The position numbers were made by a program, and so were the translations under genes. Positions 15,225-22,605 of a stretch of DNA of 22,605 nucleotides are shown piece after piece. How positions within the stretch are numbered: position 1 is the first letter of the stretch; each line of letters begins with the position of its first letter. The notes beneath the pieces are model-generated. The model was not told the DNA's origin. It worked only from the letters and a program-made list of their open reading frames with translations, and made no database searches. The stretch comes from DASVAL01 sp035649575 (GTDB taxonomy: Bacteria; Planctomycetota; UBA1135; UBA2386). The stretch covers positions 1 to 22,605 of the forward strand of contig DASRJH010000327.1 of the NCBI GenBank assembly GCA_035649575.1, given 5' to 3'.

Positions 15225-16444
15225 GAGACGGCCTCCGACATGCCGGCGGGCTGCCCGTCGAGGATCGCGGCAGCACGCATACGCCAGGTGTGGCGGCGCT
15301 CGACCTCCAACCGAGCACTGCGTGCCACGCGAACACGCAGCTCGGAGTCGCGCAACCGCCGCACCGCCGCCGCGAGCTCCGCAGCATTGCCGGGCTCGAC
15401 CAGCAAACCGGTCTCACCGTCACGGATCAGGTGCTGCAGTTGACCGATGCGCGAGGCGACGATGGCGCGGCCGCTGGCCATGTATTCGAGGACCTTCAAC
15501 GGTGAGAAGTAGAAGCAGTCGAGCTGCGGGTATGGTGCCACCGCGACGTGCATGCGCCGCAAGTACGCCGGCACATCGCCGGGTGGCGCCATGCCGATCC
15601 GCGTCACGCGCCCCGGCAACGCGCTTTCGAGCCGTTCGAGCTCGCCTGCCATCGGGCCGTCGCCGACGACGAGCAGGTGCATGTCGGGATCGACCGCGAG
15701 CAGGCGGAACGCGGACGCCAGCACGTCGATGCCGTGCCACGCCTTCAGACTGCCGACGAAGCCGACGACGAAACCGGCGTCGAGCGCCGGCGGCAGCGCC
15801 GGGCCCTCGGGCGCGAACGCGTCCACGTCGGCGCCGTTCGGCACGACCGTGATCTTGCGGGCGTCGGCGCCGTCGGCAATCAGGTGGTCGCGCAGCTCCG
15901 CGCTGACGGCGACGATCCGCGAGGTGGCCGCGAGCGCCGCCCATTCGAGCAGCTGAGCCGCCTCGGGCAGCGCCTGGCCCCGGTGCTTCGCGCCCTCCCA
16001 GGCCAACGGCGCGTTGACCTCCAGGACGTGTGGACACCCGAGTCGCCGCGCCGTCGCGGCGCCGGCGACCGCGAACGGGCTCAGCCTTTCGTATACGAGG
16101 TCGGGCCGCCGCCGGCTCAGGTGCGCCGCGAGCGCCTGCTCGAGTGCGACGTTGTCCCACAGCCGGCGCAACGCGCGCAGCAGCGCCGTCGTGCCCGCTG
16201 CATCGGCCGGCGCGTCGGAGCCCGCGCGCCGCACGAGCGCGGACAGACTCTCGGCGAAACGCGGCCGCGGGATCTCGTGCACGGCGACCGGCAGCACGTC
16301 GCTGCCCGAGGGATCCGCCAGCAGCACTTCGACGTCGTGGCCGAGCTCGACGAACGCGGTCACCACGGCCCGCAGGTGCGCGGCGGAGCCGTTGTGCTTG
16401 CTGAGCGACACGCCGGTGTCGGCGCAGACGTAGGTGATCCTCAC
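15221..16444 (-). CDS. GT4-family glycosyltransferase, second of two
   Basis: This 407-residue GT-B enzyme would transfer a sugar from a nucleotide donor to a growing glycan or lipid at the cytoplasmic face of the membrane. The N-terminal acceptor domain has KHNGSAAHLRAVV (16-28) and LEVNAPLAWEG (141-151). The C-terminal donor domain has VPNGADVDAF (201-210), VVGFVGSLKAWHG (226-238) and SPLKVLEYMASG (314-325). The second Glu of the usual EX7E motif is present (Glu320), but the first position is Tyr312. The YFSPLKxxEYM variant occurs in a subset of GT4 enzymes and need not mean inactivity. The start is a GTG at 16444 inside a GTGA overlap with the upstream stop, with GGGAGG 5 nt before it. Donor, acceptor and linkage are unknown. 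Confidence 0.88.
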   Translation of the reverse strand: MRITYVCADTGVSLSKHNGSAAHLRAVVTAFVELGHDVEVLLADPSGSDVLPVAVHEIPRPRFAESLSALVRRAGSDAPADAAGTTALLRALRRLWDNVALEQALAAHLSRRRPDLVYERLSPFAVAGAATARRLGCPHVLEVNAPLAWEGAKHRGQALPEAAQLLEWAALAATSRIVAVSAELRDHLIADGADARKITVVPNGADVDAFAPEGPALPPALDAGFVVGFVGSLKAWHGIDVLASAFRLLAVDPDMHLLVVGDGPMAGELERLESALPGRVTRIGMAPPGDVPAYLRRMHVAVAPYPQLDCFYFSPLKVLEYMASGRAIVASRIGQLQHLIRDGETGLLVEPGNAAELAAAVRRLRDSELRVRVARSARLEVERRHTWRMRAAAILDGQPAGMSEAVS

Positions 16445-17715
16445 GCCGGCCTCCCGACGAACAACGCGCGCAGCTGTTCGGAAATGCCGACCGCATCGAA
16501 GGTCGCCTGCACCGACGGACGGGCCTGCGCGCGCAGCCGTTCGTACAGCTCGCGATCCTCGATCAGCCGCTGCAGCGCGTCGGCCAGCGCCACCGGATCC
16601 CGCTCGGGGACCAGGAGGCCGTTGTGACCGTCGCGGACGACCTCGGGGATCCCGGTCACCGGCGTCGACACGACCGGCAGGCTGCAGGCGAGCGCCTCGA
16701 CGATCGACACCGGCAGTCCTTCGCGATTGCCGTCGCTGCCGACGATCGACGGCAACACGTACAGGTGTGCAGTCCGCAAGCGCGCGAGCACGTCGCCATG
16801 CTTGCGGCCGCCGAGCAACTGCACGCTGCGCTCGAGCCCGGCGCCTCGGATCTGTTCGAGCAGCGGTTGGCGCAGGCTGCCGCGGCCGATGATCTGGCAG
16901 CGGAAGCTGACGCCGCGCTCGTGCAGCAGGCGGCAGGCCTCGACCAGATAACGACCGCCCTTCTTCTCGACCAGACGCGCCACCGACAGCATCGTGAACG
17001 GCGGTGCCACAGGACTGCCGTTCGGGATGAAGCGCGTCATGTCCACGCCGTTGCGGACGAGCACGAGCTTCGCCGCGTCTTCGTTGCAGATGCTGGCCAG
17101 ATGGCGCAGGTTGCTGTCGCTGACCGTCGCGACGAAGCGCGCGGCGGCGATGTTGCGCCGCAGCAGCCGCAGGTCGACGTCGTTGCGGTAGATGTCGGCG
17201 GCGTGTGCCGTGAAGCTGTACGAGCGGCCGGTGATCGCGGCAGCCAGGCGCGCGACCAGCGTCGCCTGGTCGGCGAAGTGCGCGTGGTAGTGCGTCACGC
17301 CCAGGCGGCCCGCGCGCTCGGCGATCCAGGCGGCCTGGTAGAACCGCCACAGCCTCGTCGGACGAAGGCTCGCGAGCGCCGACGCCAGCGTGCGCCACCA
17401 GGCGCGGCCGAATACGCGCCTCGCCTGCCGGTTGCCGGCGCGAAGCAACTGGCGATCGCGGGGGTCGAGCAGCCCCGGCACATACGCGATCGGAGCCTCG
17501 AGCCGCGAGATGCCGTCGTGGAAGTGCGGGTCGGTCGGCGCCAACAGCGAGAAGACGAGCACCTTCGTGCCAAGCGCCTCGAGACCCAGCATCTCGTTCA
17601 GCACGAACGTCTCCGACAGCTTCGGGAACTTGCGCAACACGTAGGCGACCACGCGCCGTTCCCCGCCGCGGCCGGTCGTCGTCCCGTTTTGCTGGCCGTT
17701 TTGCTCACCGGACAT
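16441..17715 (-). CDS. GT4-family glycosyltransferase, first of two (WcaL-like N-terminus)
   Basis: This 424-residue GT-B glycosyltransferase starts, after a polar 20-residue leader, with VAYVLRKFPKLSETFVLNEM (23-42), the hallmark of WcaL/AmsK-like exopolysaccharide glycosyltransferases. THYHAHFADQA (141-151) and TAHAADIYRND (169-179) fit that group. The donor domain has RNGVDMTRF (221-229), SVARLVEKKGG (244-254) and a complete EX7E motif (Glu332 and Glu340 in EGLPVSIVE). It would add a sugar to a lipid-linked intermediate in the cytoplasm. I chose the ATG at 17715 because it has GAGGG 8 nt upstream and gives a normal family length; an upstream in-frame extension is unlike any glycosyltransferase. 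It overlaps the upstream gene by 11 nt, the only operon junction that is not a 4-nt overlap. Confidence 0.92.
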   Translation of the reverse strand: MSGEQNGQQNGTTTGRGGERRVVAYVLRKFPKLSETFVLNEMLGLEALGTKVLVFSLLAPTDPHFHDGISRLEAPIAYVPGLLDPRDRQLLRAGNRQARRVFGRAWWRTLASALASLRPTRLWRFYQAAWIAERAGRLGVTHYHAHFADQATLVARLAAAITGRSYSFTAHAADIYRNDVDLRLLRRNIAAARFVATVSDSNLRHLASICNEDAAKLVLVRNGVDMTRFIPNGSPVAPPFTMLSVARLVEKKGGRYLVEACRLLHERGVSFRCQIIGRGSLRQPLLEQIRGAGLERSVQLLGGRKHGDVLARLRTAHLYVLPSIVGSDGNREGLPVSIVEALACSLPVVSTPVTGIPEVVRDGHNGLLVPERDPVALADALQRLIEDRELYERLRAQARPSVQATFDAVGISEQLRALFVGRPA

Positions 17716-18943
17716 GGTGACAACCCTCGCTCTGCAGCAGATGCAGCAGCTCGTCCGCCGCGCGCTCGGCGCCATCGACGTCGATGCACGGGACCTGCCC
17801 GCGCCCTTCCTGCGGCAGAGCAGCGGCCGCCGCCAGCGCCTCGCCGAGGTGGGCCGCGAGCGCTTCGGGCTCGAAACACTCGCGCGGTAGCACGCGCAGC
17901 AGGCCCAGGCGTTGTAAGGCCTCGGCGCGCAGCAACTGCTCCCACTCGACAGTCGGACCTGTGCCATGTGCGAAGTCGCCGTAGCGCCAGTCGCGCGGCA
18001 GCACCAACGCGCGCCGCTTCAGCGCCAGCAACTCGGCGACGGTGTTGTAGCCCCCCATCGCCACGACGGCGTCCGCGGCGGCCAGATACGACGGCAGGTC
18101 GGCCACGTACTCGGTGACGACGATGCCGGGATGCCCGACAGCCAGCCCGCGAATGCGCTCGCGCTCGCCCGGCGCCATCAGTGGCCCGGTGACCACGACC
18201 GCCGTCACGCCGCGCAGCGCGCGCACGGCCTGCACGAAGCTGCGCAGCAGCGGGAAGCCGTCGCCGCCGCCGCCGACGGTCGCGACGATGAGCGTTCCTT
18301 CGACTCCGAGCTCGCGCCGCAGCTCCGCGGCGTCGCGCAGCGGGTCACGTCCCGCCGTGACGTAGCCGCAGTAACGCACACGCGCCTGCAGGTCGCTGGA
18401 CAGGCCATACGCGGCGCCGGCGTCGAGGATCTCCCGCACGCCATACACGAGCACCAGGTCGTAGAGCTCCTGCAGCGCGTCGTAGACGCCGTCCCTGGTC
18501 CAGCTGGCGCGCACGACGTCGGGCCGGTCGACGATGTCGCGAAGGCCGAGCACGATGCGCGCGCCGAATTGCCGGGCCAGCGGCAGCACGTCGAGCAGTT
18601 CGCGGCGCGAGCCGAGCGGGAAGTTGTCGACCAGCAGCAGGTCCGGCCGATACGCGTCGACGGCGCTCCGCAGCATGCCCGTGCGCAACGACGTCACTTC
18701 GCGCAGCTCGAGCGGCAGATGCGGCGGCTGGCTGCCCGGCGCGCCAGTCCTGACGATCGTCGGCAGCTTGACGAAATCGGCGTTCGGCGGCAGGTCGCGC
18801 ACCGCGCGCAGCGCGGGCGAACCGCTGGCGACCAGCACCGCCGCATCGGGCAACCGGCGGCAGAGCGCACGCACGATGTGCAGGCTCCGGCGCACGTGGC
18901 CGAGGCCGAACGTGTCGTGCGTGAACACGAGGACGCGCTTCAT
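17705..18943 (-). CDS. MurG/COG4671-like (GT28-type) glycosyltransferase, second of a paralogous pair
   Basis: This 412-residue GT-B protein has the MurG-like N-terminus MKRVLVFTHDTFGLGHVRRSL, where GLGH (13-16) is the Gly-rich acceptor-side loop. The C-terminal donor side has ATVGGGGDGFPLL (221-233), VTGPLMA (251-257) and AMGGYNTVAEL (295-305). It fits predicted glycosyltransferases of the COG4671/GT28 type rather than true MurG, which it lacks in overall pattern. LVDNFPLGSRREL (104-116) and VLGLRDIVDRP (131-141) recur in the neighbouring gene as LVDHKPTGVWNEL and VFGVRDIVDSP, showing that the two are paralogues. The ATG at 18943 overlaps the upstream stop as ATGA. No export signal is visible, so it acts in the cytoplasm or at the inner membrane face. 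Donor and acceptor are unknown. Confidence 0.87.
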   Translation of the reverse strand: MKRVLVFTHDTFGLGHVRRSLHIVRALCRRLPDAAVLVASGSPALRAVRDLPPNADFVKLPTIVRTGAPGSQPPHLPLELREVTSLRTGMLRSAVDAYRPDLLLVDNFPLGSRRELLDVLPLARQFGARIVLGLRDIVDRPDVVRASWTRDGVYDALQELYDLVLVYGVREILDAGAAYGLSSDLQARVRYCGYVTAGRDPLRDAAELRRELGVEGTLIVATVGGGGDGFPLLRSFVQAVRALRGVTAVVVTGPLMAPGERERIRGLAVGHPGIVVTEYVADLPSYLAAADAVVAMGGYNTVAELLALKRRALVLPRDWRYGDFAHGTGPTVEWEQLLRAEALQRLGLLRVLPRECFEPEALAAHLGEALAAAAALPQEGRGQVPCIDVDGAERAADELLHLLQSEGCHHVR

Positions 18944-20175
18944 TGGCGCCCCCCGGCGACGACGCGCCACGATTGCCGCCGCCGCGAGGTGCGCCGCTGT
19001 TCGCGCTGTTCCAGCAGCTCGCGCAGACGGTGAACCGTGCGCTCGAGGCCATCCATGCCCGGCATCTCGGCGGGTGGCTTCGGCGCCACGACGCACTGCG
19101 TGATCGCCGCCGCCAACACCTCCGGGTGCCGCTCGTCGGCGTGCAGCGTGCGCACGATGCCGCGCCGGGCGAGCCGCTCGGCGCGCAGCGACTGCTCGGC
19201 GCTGGGACCGCTGCGCGGCAGCACGATCGTCGGCTTGCGCGCCACGGTCGCCTCGAGCAGCGTGTTGTATCCGGCCATCGTGACGACGACGTCCGCGGTC
19301 CCGAGCAGCGCCGGCAGGCGATCGACGAACCGCACGACGCAGGCCGGCATCGTCGCGGCCACGCGTCGCAGCGCCTCGACCTCCTCGCTGCTCATGAACG
19401 GCCCCGTCACGCACACGAGGCGCAGCCCCAGCTCCGGATCGACGTGCTTCAGCGCCTCGAGGCACACGTTGATGACCGCGTAGCCGTCGGCACCGCCGCC
19501 GACGGTCACGACCGCGATCCGCCCCGTGCCGAGGCCGAGGTCTCGGCGCACCGTGTCGTTGCCCGGCGCGACCGCCGGGCAGACGTAGCCGCAGTAGTCG
19601 ACTGGCACGCTGCACTCGCGGTCGAGGCGATAGCGGCTGCGTGTGTCGAAGATCTCCTGCGACCCGTAGATCAGCACGGCGTCGTAGTACTGCTCGATCG
19701 TCTGGTAGACGCCCTGGCGCCGCCATCGGCGCACGGTGGTCGCGGGCGAGTCGACGATGTCCCGCACGCCGAACACGAGGCACGGACCGTCGAGCGACGC
19801 ACGCCACGATTGCAGCGAGGGGCGCAGCTCGTTCCAGACGCCGGTCGGCTTGTGGTCGACCAGCACGAGGTCGGGGTGGAACTCGTTGGCGATGCCGGCC
19901 AGGATGCCGCTGCGCAACCGCTGCACCTGGCTGCGCTGCATGCCGAGCGAACCAGCTTCGAACCCGCCGCCGGCGGCCTTGCGCAACGAAGGCAGCTTGA
20001 TCAGGTCGACGCCCTGCGTGCTCTCAGGCGCGCCCGCGGGCAGGCTCGAGACCAGCAGCGCATCGGTGTCGGGCATCTCCTGCAGCAGCCGCGCCGCGAT
20101 CGCGGTGTTGCGGCGCTGGTGCCCGAGCCCCAGCACGTCGCCGCAGTAGATCAGGATGCCGCGCCGGGTCCTCAT
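18940..20175 (-). CDS. MurG/COG4671-like (GT28-type) glycosyltransferase, first of a paralogous pair
   Basis: This 411-residue GT-B protein parallels the next gene throughout. It has GLGHQRR (16-22) after a hydrophobic strand, VDHKPTGVWNEL (106-117), VFGVRDIVDSP (134-144), VTVGGGADGYAV (223-234), CVTGPFMSSEE (255-265) and TMAGYNTLLEAT (299-310). A basic C-terminal tail (QREQRRTSRRRQSWR, about 390-404) is absent from the paralogue and may bring the enzyme to the membrane. The start codon ATG at 20175 overlaps the stop codon of the first operon gene (ATGA). Two related enzymes in a row suggest successive, similar transfer steps or one donor used on two acceptors. No sugar can be assigned. Confidence 0.87.
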   Translation of the reverse strand: MRTRRGILIYCGDVLGLGHQRRNTAIAARLLQEMPDTDALLVSSLPAGAPESTQGVDLIKLPSLRKAAGGGFEAGSLGMQRSQVQRLRSGILAGIANEFHPDLVLVDHKPTGVWNELRPSLQSWRASLDGPCLVFGVRDIVDSPATTVRRWRRQGVYQTIEQYYDAVLIYGSQEIFDTRSRYRLDRECSVPVDYCGYVCPAVAPGNDTVRRDLGLGTGRIAVVTVGGGADGYAVINVCLEALKHVDPELGLRLVCVTGPFMSSEEVEALRRVAATMPACVVRFVDRLPALLGTADVVVTMAGYNTLLEATVARKPTIVLPRSGPSAEQSLRAERLARRGIVRTLHADERHPEVLAAAITQCVVAPKPPAEMPGMDGLERTVHRLRELLEQREQRRTSRRRQSWRVVAGGRQ

Positions 20176-22605
20176 CGCCCACCACCCTGCGGCTTTGGCT
20201 TCCCTTTCGCGCCGGGAACGGGCGGCGCGCGCTCGGTGCTCTTGGGTTTGGCCGGCGCCGGCTCGCCCGCGAGTTGTGCTTTGGTCAGCGCGATCGGCGG
20301 CACCACGTTGTCGCTTCCCGCGTACACGACGACTTCCTGCTGCCACACCTCGCGGTCGTGGGCGCGCTCGTCGTCGAAGCGCACCGACATGCGGTAGCGG
20401 CCGCCGACGACAGAGCCAAGCGCGTAGCTGCCGTTCTGGTCGACCGCGGTGCCGAAGCGCCGCGCCGCCGCCGCGTTCGCCGCGTCGTCGCAAAGCTCGC
20501 GCAGTCGGATGCGGCAACCGTGTGCAAGCCGACCATCGCCGTCGACCAGCACCGAGCCGGAGACGGTCGTGACCTGTACCGGACCCAGGCGCACGTCGAA
20601 TTCGACCTCCGCGCCCTCGCGCAGCTCCACGTCCTCGCGCAGCAGCGCCAGCTCGGCGCCAGATCGTTCGAGCCACTCGGACATGGCTCGCTCGCCGTCC
20701 GCGAAGATGCAGCGGTAACCGCGCACGAGATACTTGCCCGGTGGCAGATCGTCGGCCCGATACGTCGCGTCCTCCCGCACGCTCAGCGGCTTGTGTGTGC
20801 GCAGGTCGGTGATCACGACGCACGCGTTGCGCCACTCGTCCGGCGCCAGCCCTTCGACGCTTCCGTGGATCGCGCCACTGCAACCGAGCGCCAGCTCGAG
20901 ATCGCCGACGTCGCCCGTCACCACCAGCGGCTCGCTCCACGCGCGTGCGTGGCCCTTCGCGCGGGCCCTGACGACGTAGGTGCCCGGTGGGGCCTGATCG
21001 AACCGGAACGCGCCGGACTCGTCCGTGCGCGTGTCGAGGAACTGCTTGCAGTCCGGGCCGACCAGCAGGCGCGTGCGCAGCGCGCTCGCCTGGCTCGAGG
21101 CGGCTGCCGGCGGCCGCGGCACCATCAGCTCGACGCCCGCGTTCGGCACGCCTTCGCGCGCGGCCTTGTCGACGACCCTGCCCGAGACCGCGAGGCCGCG
21201 CTCCAGCTCGATCACGAGCTCCGGCGTCGTCGCTCCGCGCCGCAGCTCGACTTGCTGGCTGCGCAACGAGTGGCACCGCGGCGCGCTGATTTCCACGACG
21301 TAGGCGCCTTCTTGCAGACCCGAGAATTCGAAACGGCCGCCCGCGTGCGCCTCCGCTGCCGCGAAGTCGACGAGCAGATCCTCCGCGTCGTGCGCCGCGT
21401 CCGCTGCGTCCGCCGCGCGCCCGCCCCCGCGAGTGTCGACGTCGATGCCCTGGGCGCGCAGGCGCCGCGCGGCGACGCGAATCTGCGCGGCGCGTTCGTG
21501 TTCCATCTGTCGCTTCGCACTGTCCGAGAGGCCGACGTCGCGTTGCACCAAGCCGTCGACGAGCGCCCGGAACTGCTGCCGCGCCGCGGTCTCGGCCACG
21601 CCCTCGAAGCTGCGCACGCACCGCACCCTCGCGGCATAGCGCTCCAGCGTCTGCCCAGTGCCGAGTTCGCGCACGGTGCCGGCGATCGCGAGCCCTTTCG
21701 CCAGCGTCACGTCGACGCGCGGCGAGCTCCGGATCGCGATGTCGTGCCGGCGTTCGCGCAGGTAGCCCTCGGCGTCGACCCGCAGCGAGCAGGTGTCGTC
21801 GAGCAGATGATCGAAGCGATACCAGCCGTCCTCGTCGGTACGCACGTCGCGCCAGTTCCCGCCGCGCGCGCGCAGCAGCGCCACAGTGGCTCCGGCGATC
21901 GGCGCATCAGCCGCATCCGTCACGCGCCCGGTCAGCGAGAATCGCGCCGACAGCCTGATCGGCTCCAGCGTGATGTTCTGGCCTGCCTCGACGCGGAACA
22001 TGTCGGTGTACTCGCGCTCGAGCTGCGGCGCCTCGGCGTCGAGGCGATACGCACCAGCGGGCACGTGCTCGAGCCGGAACCCGCCGTGCGTCGCCACCGC
22101 GACCCGCGGGAACAACCGCCAGCGGTCGGGATGATCGCGCAGCGGCCCGTCCTCGGGCCGCAGGCGCACGGTCGCGGCCGGCACCACGTTGCCATAGGCG
22201 TCGACGACGCTGCCTGACACCGAGCCGCCCGCCACCAGCGGTATGTCGCCGACGTCGAGCTGCTGCCCCGGTGACACGTCGTGGAACACGTCGCGATGCA
22301 GCGCGGGCGCGAAGTGCTCGTGATGGATCTCGAACTGCAGCTCGACGTCGCGCCAGGCGCGACCCGCGAACGAGAACATCCCGTCGGAACCAGTCGCGAC
22401 CGGTTTGCACCGTGTTTCGCTGCTCAGCAGATCCAGACGGCGCAGCAGCAGCCGTATCTCCGCGCCAGCCACCGCGCGGCCTTGCCCGACTGCGCGCCCG
22501 CGCACGCAGACGGCGGGGCGCTCGTCCGGCACGGCAGCCGGTGCCGGCGCGCCGTCGACCTCGGTGCGTTCGAGGTCCGCCTCGTCAGGTGGCAGCGCAT
22601 CGCGG
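20172..22605 (-). CDS. Carboxypeptidase-regulatory-like multidomain protein, N-terminus beyond the window
   Basis: The frame is open to the right edge, so the true start is outside; about 810 codons are visible. Residue numbers here count from the in-frame GTG at 22532. About seven carboxypeptidase-regulatory-like (transthyretin-type beta-sandwich) units repeat, at roughly 5-95, 100-195, 200-295, 296-430, 445-550, 560-650 and 660-760. Each has a GxVxD or similar strand, a DGxFxF turn and a GxYxV strand. Unit 4 contains a helical Ala/Arg/Glu-rich insertion of about 80 residues. The tail is rich in Pro, Lys and Gly. Such proteins are normally exported and structural or adhesive; there is no catalytic motif. 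It overlaps the first glycosyltransferase by 4 nt and so belongs to the operon. It may carry, bind or anchor the glycan. Its signal peptide, if any, lies off the window. Confidence 0.82.
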   Translation of the reverse strand, partial: RDALPPDEADLERTEVDGAPAPAAVPDERPAVCVRGRAVGQGRAVAGAEIRLLLRRLDLLSSETRCKPVATGSDGMFSFAGRAWRDVELQFEIHHEHFAPALHRDVFHDVSPGQQLDVGDIPLVAGGSVSGSVVDAYGNVVPAATVRLRPEDGPLRDHPDRWRLFPRVAVATHGGFRLEHVPAGAYRLDAEAPQLEREYTDMFRVEAGQNITLEPIRLSARFSLTGRVTDAADAPIAGATVALLRARGGNWRDVRTDEDGWYRFDHLLDDTCSLRVDAEGYLRERRHDIAIRSSPRVDVTLAKGLAIAGTVRELGTGQTLERYAARVRCVRSFEGVAETAARQQFRALVDGLVQRDVGLSDSAKRQMEHERAAQIRVAARRLRAQGIDVDTRGGGRAADAADAAHDAEDLLVDFAAAEAHAGGRFEFSGLQEGAYVVEISAPRCHSLRSQQVELRRGATTPELVIELERGLAVSGRVVDKAAREGVPNAGVELMVPRPPAAASSQASALRTRLLVGPDCKQFLDTRTDESGAFRFDQAPPGTYVVRARAKGHARAWSEPLVVTGDVGDLELALGCSGAIHGSVEGLAPDEWRNACVVITDLRTHKPLSVREDATYRADDLPPGKYLVRGYRCIFADGERAMSEWLERSGAELALLREDVELREGAEVEFDVRLGPVQVTTVSGSVLVDGDGRLAHGCRIRLRELCDDAANAAAARRFGTAVDQNGSYALGSVVGGRYRMSVRFDDERAHDREVWQQEVVVYAGSDNVVPPIALTKAQLAGEPAPAKPKSTERAPPVPGAKGKPKPQGGGR

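Noticed and set aside
16445..17398. Long N-terminal extension of the second GT4 gene
   Set aside because: The extra residues are an out-of-frame shadow of the preceding GT4 gene. The GTG at 16444 has a Shine-Dalgarno sequence and gives the normal length.

Overview
The window is GC-rich, densely coded chromosomal DNA, most likely from a member of the Planctomycetota. The clues are a secreted discoidin-like protein of the planctomycete style, large carboxypeptidase-regulatory-like repeat proteins, and secreted phosphoesterases with an extra uncharacterised C-terminal domain. The phylum is inferred from protein style and has not been tested by a search. I saw no rRNA, tRNA, CRISPR array, transposase or phage gene.

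Left part (1-4923). The window opens with the start of a minus-strand YCII/DGPF-domain gene, cut by the window edge. Next comes a complete M3-family peptidyl-dipeptidase (dcp) on the plus strand. It converges, with a 9-bp gap, on a minus-strand secreted protein that has a discoidin-like region, a GLKPQ repeat and a coiled-coil tail. That gene is divergent from an orphan Rieske oxygenase alpha subunit.

Middle part (5123-9945). Three tandem plus-strand paralogues encode secreted purple-acid-phosphatase-like metallophosphoesterases. They share an N-terminal Fn3-like domain, intact metal ligands and a conserved C-terminal domain. The gaps between them hold hairpins, including a 110-bp element with 23-bp inverted arms.

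Right part (9974-22605). Eight minus-strand genes form one compact operon, read from high to low coordinates: a carboxypeptidase-regulatory-like multidomain protein (cut by the window edge), two paralogous MurG/COG4671-like glycosyltransferases, two GT4 glycosyltransferases, an ABC exporter, a double-domain APH-type phosphotransferase and a double-domain methyltransferase. Six of the seven junctions are 4-nt ATGA or GTGA overlaps and the seventh overlaps by 11 nt. The set looks like a pathway that builds, exports and chemically modifies a surface glycan or glycolipid. The kinase and the methyltransferase each carry a second copy of their catalytic fold that has lost its key residues. This operon is the best candidate here for an undescribed system. 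Its product and substrate cannot be read from the sequence.
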